Under the pieces are notes generated by a model. The model was not told the origin of the DNA. It saw only the letters and a list, made by a program, of their open reading frames with translations, and ran no database searches. From Nematopogon swammerdamellus (lineage: Eukaryota; Arthropoda; Insecta; Lepidoptera; Adelidae), in contig OX336338.1 in assembly GCA_946902875.1 (NCBI GenBank), positions 5,261,971 through 5,325,970 of the forward strand: 64,000 bases of DNA. The letters run 5' to 3'. The position numbers and the translations under genes are program-made. Of this stretch, positions 13,601 to 25,600 are shown piece by piece; within the stretch, counting starts at the first letter, position 1, and the number at the start of each line of letters is the position of its first letter.

Positions 13601-16600
13601 TTGAGCTTTGCGCGTTGGTTGCAGCAATTTTCTTAGTCAAATTATTTCAATAAATTACTCGTATTATCAAGCGGCGGGCGGCCGAGTGGTTTGGCCATCG
13701 GCTTCGCAAGCGAGAGGTCCGAGGTTCGAATCCGGTTTGCGTGTACCAATGAGGTTTTTCTGACGAAAAAATTTACGTGCATACCTACACCTGCTGCTTC
13801 ACCGTTCGGAACCGGTGTAAAACTGTAGGTCCCTTCCCTTGCCCCTTACTGGGTCGTAGGCTCAAATTGTAGCCGACTGGGTTGGCACCACTGTACTGGA
13901 TGTAAGATGGCCGCATAGCAGCCTCGGCTGTGTTCTCCTCTAGTTCAGTATAGCCAGCAATCCAGGTAAATCTCCGGTATGGCACCTACCTTCTCGGAGG
14001 TGATATTGGCTGGTTGGAGCAAGCGCTTTGGCCCCTCCGAGTCGGAGGCTCCGACTCAGCCACTCATACCGGATTACATAAAAAAAATCAATAATCAATC
14101 AATACTAATAATAAATCTGTAAGGGATGGTCATGGAGTCAGTCAGTCAGCGTGTAAGCGTCCACTGCTGGACATACGCCTCTCCAATTTTCCTCCAGTCC
14201 TCCCGGCCTTCAGCGATACGGAACCACTGATTTCCGCCGGCGTACTTGATGTCGTCGTCCCACCTGGCGGGTGGTCTTCCCACACTCCGTTTTCCTGTCC
14301 ACGGCCGCCAGTGTAGGACACGGTTACTCCAACGGTCATCGTCTCTTCGGCTAACGTGCCCAGCCCACTGCCACTTGAGCTTAGCCACCCGGTGTCCAAT
14401 ATCGACTACTTTGGTGCGTCGGCGGATTGCCTCGTTACGCACCATATCACGTAGCGATATACCCAGCATGGCTCGCTCCATTGCTCGCTGGGCAACTTTC
14501 AACCTTTGGACAACAGCGACCGTCAGAGTCCACGTTTCACATCCGTACGTCATAACCGGGAGGACACACTGGTCATATATACGGGTCTTTAAATTCTGCG
14601 GGAGGTCAGACTTCAGGACGAATTTTAGTTTTCCGAAGGCAGCCCAACCCAGTTGAATTCGTCTCTCCACCTCCTTAAGCAGACCTTGTCTACCAAGCCG
14701 CAGAATTTGACCGAGGTATATGATGGAGTAAGTTACTTTATTTTATGAGATACTGCGTTTGTAGACTCTATGTACCTATGATACTAAACTAAAACTAAAT
14801 TTACTATTTTTGGAAATCTTTTCTGTATGTATGTATGTTCCACCATAACTCTTAAACCGATCATCCGAATTCGATGAAACGTAGTACAAGCACATTTAAC
14901 TATACGAGACGTAGGATAGGCTAAATAAAATTCAGTTCCGGTTACGCTAAGATATGGCTCCCCTCCCATACAAGCAGATGTTGTTCCCAGCCCCGAAATA
15001 AAGGTACAGTAGCCTATATAGCGGGCTTACCTACTTACTTTTTCTTCTTTTTAAATACGAATTTCACGCGAGCGTACCCGCTGGCAAAAGCTAGTTGTGT
15101 TATATTCAGTACTATATCTGTGATTGGACAGAGTGTATTAAATAGGAAGGATAATTTTTTTGCAATATTTTACCGATGCGGGCGATAATGATGGTCGACC
15201 TCGGCTCGAAGCCGGCAGATGCTCAACTCAACCCAACCACGCAGCTGCTCTATCCGCAATCAGTAAAATCAAACACGTGTTCTCGTCGTGTCCCTCTCGC
15301 ACATCACCTGTTTCACTCTAGCGTATGTAGGTACTCAGCCGCGGACACGTTGCGGTTCCAAATTCAAATTGGGTTCGATCGACCACGTCTTCGAGTACCT
15401 ACACCTGTTTAACTTTTTTTGTAGGCGGGTGTGCTAAATCAATTTAAGTGAAGATTGAAGTTATTCGCCCGAACGACAAAGGCCATACATTAGGCACCTG
15501 TCAGGCTGGTGTGGCATTAGAAACCCCCGCGTACGACCGAATGTACGTGGGCGTGTCGTTAGACACCTTATTGGTGGCTCGGAGCCACATGTCGCGCTTT
15601 ATATGAAAAAATAAAAAAAAATACACAAAAAAGTACAACGACAAACTGAAATGGTGACAACTGTAAGGAAAAAGAGAGGGGAAAATGTGGTGTACAAGAG
15701 AGTGTACAAGTAAACCTTTTAAACATTCAAGTTTTGACTAAGTAGGCCAATGTTATGCCTACGCGATCTTTTGAAAAAAGTAATGAAAATGCATACCTAA
15801 CCTACCTACTATTTTATTTTTTTATTTTTTATTTTAGCGATTACTCAAATGACTCAGGCTTTGTAGGAAGGAAGTAATACTAGATAGACAAACCAATACA
15901 CGCGTTTTACAACGCGACGCGATACTATTCATTCGAGCATGCACAATGCACAACCCACGAGTGAGTAGGTATCTCATATCTCCTCGTCACTCGGCCTGGA
16001 CTGGAAGCCTCAGCAGTGCGATTATCATAATGTGTAGGTCATTTTACTATATAAAATTACAATTTAACGCTACCTACAAAATGGAAGAGTTTTTTTCCCC
16101 GAATCGAACATCTGTTGCAGGCAGGTGCCATGCCGACCCGCGCCTCCGCGCCGACCGACCCAACCTCCGCGCGCACCGTCCGCCACCTGTGCACCTTTTT
16201 TTTACATTCATTTTATAATACAACACTTTGGTTGAAAATGCCTAAGTTAAGGAAAGAAAAAGTTAAATAATCATCGATGCAAATAATTTCATATTTTAGC
16301 ATAGGTCAGTCAGTCAGTCAGTCAGTCAGCGTGTAAGCGTCCACACTGCTCTGGACATACGCCTCTCCAATTTTCCTCCAGTCCTCCCGGCCTTCAGCGG
16401 TACGGAACCACTGCTTTCCGCCGACGTACTTGATGTCGTCGTCCCACCTGGCGGGTGGTCTTCACACACTCCGTTTTCCTGTCCACGGCCGCCAGTGCAG
16501 GAGACGGTTACTCCAATGGTTAGCATAGGTACCTACCTATAATCACGTATCTGGTACTTTTCCTAAGCACGACCCCGACCTGAGCCCTCTCGTCACAGCC

Positions 16601-19600
16601 AGCGTAAACCAAATTTACCAAGCAACCCTAAAAGTCCTCGGTATTGGTTGATTCTTTATTGAGGCTGGGGAGATAAAAAAAAACCGGCCAAGTGTGAGTC
16701 GAACTCGCGCACCGAGGGTTCCGTATCGCCATGTCATGGTTAGCGCCACTCACGCCATCTATGGCGGTTTATGAAATGCTTCATATTAGTTCAAATTCAT
16801 GATTAGTTAAAATGTTTCATACTCTATTCGGTAGATGGCGCGCGCGCATACACTTTTTAGCTTCTTCTATGGGAATTGGAAACCCCCTTGAGTTTTTTAC
16901 TTTTTCTTATTTTTATTATTTGTTGTTATATCGGCCTTAATATTAATAACACATATTCTGTGAAAATTTCAACCTATTACGGTTCAAGAGATACAGCCCT
17001 CGGACAGACAGACGGACAGACGGCGCGGCGTAGGCCATGTAATAGGGTCCCGTACCGGATACGGAACCCTAACAATGTGCATGTGCTCACACTCTGCTCA
17101 CACTCCGACAAAAAACCGTCTTCGTGAGATAAAAAAAAACTGTAGGTACTTAATAAGGAAATCTTATTTCGTGCGTTGTAGTGTAGTTTTTATTATATTA
17201 GGTAGGTAGTGTTTTTTAAGTAAATAATAATTACAATGAGAGAAAGTTTGAAAACGCCTTAGAATCTAAACAATACCCATGTTGATTAGGTACGTACGAG
17301 GTACGTACTTACCTACATAATATAAAAACCGCCTTCAAAAATGTATGAAATAAAAAAATTAAAATCGAACCCTAGAGTTGAAGGCGGTCGGTTATTTTTG
17401 CTTGCTTTAGCACCACCGCCTTCAACTCTAGGGTTCGATTTTTATTTTTTTATTTCATACATTTTTGAAGGCGGTTTTTATATTTTTTTAAATAGTTTTT
17501 TATTTCACAGTTTTGCGAGGCGGAATCGCTCGGCCTTCGGCCTCGCGATTCCGCCTCGCTTTACAATCCGATCTTGACCAAAAAAAAAAAATGGGACCGC
17601 CTTGGAGCTAGACTGAACCGAACACAAAAAGAATCATCGAAATCGGTTCACAATTGGGGAACATATTGCTGAACATACATAAAAAAAAATACATACAGCG
17701 AACATAGAACCTCCTCCTTTTTTGAAGTCGGTTAAAAAATATGTGCGTAACAATTAGGTAGGCGTTGGCATTATCTCGCCAGAAGATAATATGTAAGTGG
17801 GTTCAAGGCCTTCACACATCAGGACAATGCCGGAGGAGTCGCCTCGGGTGTCGGAGGAGAAGAGGGGGGGGGGGGGGGGGAGGGGGGGGGCGACGAACTA
17901 TTAACCACCCCTCCCCCAATTTTTAAAGACGTATTATATTATGGATGACCGTCTGTAACTAAGTGGGTCGATCATACTTAGATAGTTAGGTATGTAGCTC
18001 AAAGCACATGCGGCCCTTATCGGTCATTCCACCCTTGACACGAGACGTGACAATACAAAGTTCGATTAGCTAACACAGCAAGACGTCCCGTTCTTGTTAT
18101 AAAATGTGATACGTGGGGCACACTAAAAGTTTCCGGAATTAATAAGAATAAAATACTATTAAAGGTCAAAAATGAATTTATTGTTTCTCAAAATATTCTC
18201 CCTTTGCGTAAATGCACTTTTTCATACGATTAAACCAATTTTGAAAACTTTTGTGCCACTCCTCCGTGGTGACCTCAGAAACGTGTTTTTCATATTCTTC
18301 GACAGCCTCTTCTGGTGATGAAAATCGTTGACCGCGTAATTGGTTCTTAATTTTTGGGAGCAGAAAAAAGTCACAAGGTGCCGTCACCTGTTACTATGTC
18401 CCACACCAAATTTGAAGCGCCTTTCTTGAATCTGGTAAGCATGGCATTGCACCAAGTGACGCGGTGCGTTTTTTGAGCCTCGGTCAAATTGTGTGGGATC
18501 CACCGCGAGCACAGCTTTCTCACACCCAAATGTTTGTGTAGGGTTGATTGTATTTGACTCATGCCTATGTCTAAGGATGCCACAAACCTCATGGTAGGTC
18601 ACATGCCTGTCTGTTTCGATCATACGGCGCACAGCATCGATGTTTTTGTTGTTCACAGCGGTGAACGGGCGACCATCGCGAGATTCGTCACTGAGATTGA
18701 CACGACCGCGCTTGAATTCTGCAAACCAGCAATAAATAGTCGTCTTGCATGGTGCTTCATCGCCAAAAGCAGATTGAAGCCGAGCGAGGCTCTAATGAGC
18801 TGTCAAATTACACTTAAAATCGTAGAAAATCATACTACGAAAATTTTCCCGGGTTAAATTTATGTTAATGTAGACACGCAATTTTTAAAATGGCGCCACA
18901 ATGGAAAAACAATTGACAGTCAGATGAAACAAACTGCATTCTACAGCCAAAGAGTTCCATTTTCAAATGTTGTAATTACTTTTTAAATATTGTTTATGTA
19001 AGTGGCCAATTCCGGAAACTTTTAGTGTGCCCTATGTAGTAATTTAATTTACGATTATACACGCCTATAACACGATATATAACACGCCACACTATTGATG
19101 TAACACAACACTTGAACGAGATCACATTAAATGAAAACTTGTGATTTTAATTAACCATTTATGTACTTAGTGAGCGCATAGAAATAGTAAAACGCAACAT
19201 GTGCTGCCGTCCCACCCATAAGGTATCTAACGAAGCCCACGGACATTCGGTCGTATTCAGGGGTTGTGAATGCCATGTCGGCCTGACATGTGCCTACTGC
19301 CTATTCACGCACTAATAATTCACGCGTGGTGCGAAAGTGCAAAGGGGGCAGCGGGATCGCGTCAAGCAGCTCCTCCGATCACTCCACATAGAACACACTT
19401 AGGGATCGCGGTACACCTCAGGGTCACCCACCAGCCGCACGTATGTAAATCCGGTCGATATTCTGACGTAGTTCCTTAAAATAACATACATCAGGCCATC
19501 ATCCGTCTTGCTTGCACAAGGACCCTTGTCATCGTTGACAATTTCGCATCCTTGTCCGCTTGTCTCAACGGCACTCTGGCAAATTGTTTAGTTCCTCAAT

Positions 19601-22600
19601 CAAACGAGTTTAGGTAAGCCTATGGTTGGCATGTCCAATTTCATAAACCCAGAGCAGGAGACCAAGAAAACCAGAACATTGAACAAAACATCTGGACCTT
19701 CACACATCTTAAATACCTAATTATATAGGCATACTTTCAACTTTTTCTGTAAAAACATGGACGGACAGCTAGTAACTATGCATGTATAACTAGGTAAGTA
19801 TGTCGCATAGTGTATGCCATAAAAATAGGTAATTTTTTTTTTTATTTATAGTGGCTATTTTCGGAGGCAAGAAATGTGGACGGCCGCATTTTTCAGAAAT
19901 AAATACATTTTTTCGTAGACGGAAAAAATTGTTTAGTTATAGTTTGTTTTTTTTTTATGATCGAAGCATTTTTTACTTTACTTTTTTACTTTTACATTAA
20001 TTATAGGTATTTGTGGGTGATTTTGATTACTGCACTAAACTGAGAACCCCGGCCACCCTAAAACCAGGACATGTGCTGGGAAAAAAACATACAGTCGAAT
20101 TGAGAACCTCCTCCTTTTGGGAAGTCGGTTAAAAAGAGGACTGATGGCAACCCTAAGTCCAACTTAAGGCTCGGCCACACGACCGATTGTTGCAGTTTAG
20201 TTGAGTTGGGCATAGCATGACGTCTGATTTCGCTCCAACCCAACTGTTTAGTCGTTGAAGGGGCCGCACACGATCGTTCAGTCGTTCGCTCTACATATTA
20301 TTATTGCAGCGTAGTTTTGAAATTGTACAACTTTTTCCTTGAATCGTGGAGAGTCAACCAAACAGTTGAGTTTGCGTCAACCATTTTTGCATGTATTTGG
20401 AAGTTTTTTTTTATTATGAATAGCTTTTGCCCGCGGCTTCGCTCGCGTGAAATTCGGATTTAAAAAAAAGAAAGTAAGTACGCCCGCTACCATACCTTTA
20501 TTTCGGCACGCGGAACAATTCGGTTTGTATGAGAGCTACATCTTAGCGTAACCGGAACTGAATTTTATTTAGCCTATCCTATGTCTCGTATAGCTAAATG
20601 TGCTTGTACTAAGTTTGATCGAATACGGATGATCGCTTAAAGAGTTATGGAAAGAGTTATGGAGGAACATACATACATACATTACATACATACAGAAAAA
20701 AGTTCTAAAAAATCGTCAATTTAGTTTTAGTATCATACATAGAGTCTACAAACGGATACCAACAAAGTAACTTGCTCCATAAACATACCTTACAGATTTA
20801 TTATTAGTATTGATGACTCAACAGTTTAGTACGATAAGAATCGGTTGTCTGCCTTTTCTGTCGACATTACGTGATGTTATGTTCGCGACAGATCAGTTGG
20901 CTTTGCTTATTTTACTAGTATGTAAGTACTTACCTAACATCCTGCTAAACTATTTGTAGTGTTCCTAGGAACTCGTGTGCCTGCCGAGCGCTGGCGCTGG
21001 CGGCTGCGCTCACTACCGTACCATTAGCATTGCACCTTCATTCATTACTGCTCGTACGATGTTCACTCCACAAGCTTTACACACATAATGCCCCTATATA
21101 TCAATAATCTATGTTAAATTTAAAAAAAATTGGTTGTCTATATAGTCGGTTTACGGACGATAGTTTTACGTGATAGATAACGTCATACAACCCTTGTTTC
21201 ATGAATATTCTAAATTTGAAATATTTTCCGACCGGCCAGATATTATGGTACGAGTAACCTCGTTTTAATTTCTGCGGCCCTGGTACTTTTACAAGCCGAC
21301 GCTTGGGCCGATTGTGCCTCTCTATCGCTTGTTACGCGCTCTCGCTTGCACACACAGGCTCAGATGGAACGTGACGTGATATTCGTGCGTGCAGCCGGTG
21401 TTCATCAATTTATAATACGTTATCACGTCAATAATAATGTGTACCGCCCGCACGTTAGTGCACGCTTCCCCCTCCACATAAAATTATACTTCTGCGCAGC
21501 ACGGTGAACATCGAGCTAGCGGTACGGAAATTTGACCACAGACGCAAATATTACTTTGCCTAGTACAAACAATTCAAAGTGGTAGAAGCATTTATTGCAC
21601 ACAAATATAGCATTTGTGTAGTTGGTGGGTAGAAGGGCCCAACTCGCCCAGCCAACAGCAGAGGTGATCAAAATGTTCGCAAAGACGATTACCTATTTAC
21701 AATAACTAGCTGTTGCCCGCGGCTTGCGTAAAAATTTATGAAATCTAACAAAACAATGCATTTGTAAATTTTGGGATGGCAACACTGAGTGAGTCATTCT
21801 GTCAGTTTCTGCTCTTTGGTCGGTCATCCATCAATTCAATCTTCATTCTCCGTGTGTCTGTGTGGTGGGTGTGTGTGTGTGTGTGTGTGTTTGGGTTCGG
21901 GTCGGAATGATGCCAGACGTCGAATATCATCCAGATTATGAGGTTATTTTGGGAACCACGCGATCGATAGTTAAACATTAGGCATTTTTGACGTGATGAC
22001 GTCACGTCTTATAAATTGATGAGCACCGGCTGCACGCACGAAAGCGTGTCACGTTGATATTCAAAGTTACCATGGAAACGTCTTAAGAAGTAAAACTGTC
22101 AAGATCAGACAACAGAAGTTTTGATGGCCAGTCACAAGACGATTAATCTTTCTACTGGAAATAGAAATTACTGATCTTTGATCTATGTACTACGATTATT
22201 CCACGTCATCACGTAAAACTATCGTCCGTAAACCGACTTTACAGACAACCAATTTTTTAAATATATTATGTTACTATGAAATAATCAATGATAAACTTTG
22301 TATATTTCACCATAGTTAGTTTTGCTACCTTTTTCGAATAATTTGGTGTGAAATAACATTAATAGTACGCCCTACATAAACTCCCAATCCATCTATTTCC
22401 TAGTAAGTACAGCCTGGGGATTTTCAAAGGAGCGTGAAAAGGCTCCATCAGGCCGACATGGCATTCGCAATACCCGTGCATCGCAGAATGTCCGTGGGCA
22501 TCGTTAGACACCTAGTTGTAGGTGAAACGAAGCCACATGTCGCGCTTTCCTTAAAAATAAAGCAAGTGGGCTGTGTCAGCGACACGGCTGCAGCTTCGTG

Positions 22601-25600
22601 AATTTGATGAAGATCATCGATACCTATCCTTGCTTGTCCCACCACACGAGGAGTTCGGGAAAAGTTTTCGAAAAAAAAAATATCTTATCGAGGCTTATCA
22701 TTTCCTCCAGCGGATGAGTAGTCGTGGATCAGCAGTATAATTAGAGCAATAAAATGTAGGTTAAAAATATTTTACAAGCTTTTATTTAACTTGCCCTGTA
22801 TGTTGGTTTGTTAGTCCAAATTAGAACCACTTCCTCTTATCCTACGAAGTTCAAATTTTTAGTGTTGGTTCAGTCCGAAAACAATGCAATGTTATTTAAA
22901 AAATATATATATATATTTAAAATAATAATAAAAAAAATCTCGTCGAGGCTCAAGGCCTATCATTTTCTCCAGCGGATGAGGAGATCCGTAGTTTCCGAGA
23001 TATGCCCTCTCAAACACTTTTTCCTTTTTTAAACTGAAACGGCTGAACCGATTTAAAAAAAAAACACTAAAAAAAATTGTTTTTTTTTTCCAAAGAAACA
23101 AATTGCAAGTCGATCTGACCAGTAGTTCAGGAGTTATAAGCATTTATTGAAAACCATTCATCTGATTACGACGAAACTTTGCTTAGTTGTAGTTCGTGCG
23201 CCCTCGAAGGTTTCTGGCAAAAAATAAGACAAGAAAATTACGAAATTACTCCGATACTGTACCTGTATATAGGTACTTTACTACGTAGGTATGTAATTTG
23301 TGTTTCTCGAATCTCGAGTATGCCAGCCTACTTAGGGCAATTTTTAAATGTCTATCTGGTAACACGACGGGTCAAAAAGCGCGTTGGCTGACTGACGCGC
23401 TGACTAGCGAGAGAGAAGGGAAGCGTGCGGTGCGAGGGAGCGAGGCGCGCCGCGCGAGCGAGCGAGCGAGCGTGCGAGCGACGTGAAGTTTGTTTAGTTG
23501 TGTTCCGGATAGCGGTGCGGTAGCGTGTTGTTTGTGTCTCCGCTGTTCGCTCCGCGTAGTGTCCTTCCCGCAACGAAATAGCGTCGTCTTTGTTCTAAAT
23601 GAAACACGTTGCGTTAATTATTTATCAGTGTTGTGCGCGGCCGACGATTCTATATTCAATTAAGCCTTAGCGGTTTAGGAATGATGTAAGTGAAGGGTAT
23701 CGCGGAGCCGCGCCGGCAGCGCAGTGGCGCCAGATGGCCGCAGACTCCGTTTCTCGCCCCCATCTCGCGGCGTTGTGCTGTGTGTGCTGAAAACTTCTGT
23801 GCTTAGTGGCGAATTTGGCTTGAATTTTTTTGGATTGACATTCATAGATAATTTTCGAGAGAAACACATAATATGGGTTCGAGAACTTGGGACGCAAATG
23901 ATTTAGGAGTGCCTATTTACTTATATTTACGGTAGCGTGGGGGTTTTTTTAGGGAGCGACAATACTTAGATTTATACAAACTCGCAATAAAACAAAAATT
24001 ATATTTTGCTTCGCAGTGTTTGAAAAAAATATAATTTTTATTGTTTATCATTTCGATATAAAAAAATTTAACACACATGTAATTTTCACGCTATGCTTTT
24101 GAATTTATTTTATCAAAAACTATTGGCACAAAAGCAAAAAAAAAAATCCTGGCACAAAATATAACACTGAAAAGAGCGGCCTCTACATTGACTGAGTAAT
24201 CCGGATGAGACATCCGGTGAGAGGTTTGGTATTTATACCAATCAATGTGACTACCTAGTTATAACCTACGGCCACAGTGATCATCACTGAAATAAAACAA
24301 GTAGGTATTTAGGTGGGATGACGAAGAAAACAAAACGCAACAGACATAAATATTTGTGACTCAACTTCCCTAGAACAATAACACTTTACAGTAGGCACAG
24401 GAACATAATAATTAATAATATTCCGAGTGCACCTTGTCTTTATGATTTTTATATTACTATTTATTAATTTTGTTTTTTTTTTACATTAATTTATTATGTC
24501 GATATGGTTTTTGAAACTATTTATTGAGGGAGAGCTGATAGCTTTTTCCGGGAGTTTATTCCATGTGCGTACCACTCTGTGTCAAGAAATGCTTCCTCTG
24601 GGATTTGTGTTGGTTCTGATACATTCAGTTTCAGCTAGTGTCCGCATAGACGTTCGTTATTAAACATTTAATTTAATTATATCACATAAATAATTTGTAA
24701 TTATATTTGTGACCAGATAATAAAGCATACTCCAGGGGCAATCTGTTTTAAATATATATTTGTGAAAAGTGAACTATTAACGGACCTAATAAAAAGACTT
24801 AACCGGCCGTCGGAAGTGGTGTGAACGATTTGAGGAGATGTAATTCATAAAATGGAAGTGCAAGCCCGCGATACCAAATGGCACCGCGTCGGATTTTTGT
24901 CTAGCCTCAATCGGAGCTTTCGACTGTCGAATGGCAAGACGCGGACCGACGCACTAGCGGAGACGAAAACCCGCGCAACTATGAACGAAACGGTACGTTT
25001 ATAATAGTTATCATTTTGTTTGAATTTCTGTACTGTAAATATTATGTTTCATCTTAATTATTGTATCTATACTTTGTCAGCCTCGGTAGCTCAGTGGTGC
25101 GTTTATAACAGTTATCATGTTGTTTGAATTTCTATACTGTAAATATTATGTTTCATCTTATTATTGTATCTATACTTTGTCAGCCTCGGTAGCTCAGTGG
25201 TGCGTTTATAACAGTTATCATGTTGTTTGAATTTCTATACTGTAAATATTATGTTTCATCTTAATTATTGTATCTATACTTTGTCAGCCTCGGTAGCTCA
25301 GTGGTGCGTTTATAACAGTTATCATGTTGTTTGAATTTCTATACTGTAAATATTATGTTTCATCTTATTATTGTATCTATACTTTGTCAGCCTCGGTAGC
25401 TCAGTGGTGCGTTTATAACAGTTATCATGTTGTTTGAATTTCTGTACTGTAAATATTATGTTTCATCTTAATTATTGTATCTATACTTTGTCAGCCTCGG
25501 TAGCTCAGTGGTGCGTTTATAACAGTTATCATGTTGTTTGAATTTCTATACTGTAAATATTATGTTTCATCTTATTATTGTATCTATACTTTGTCAGCCT

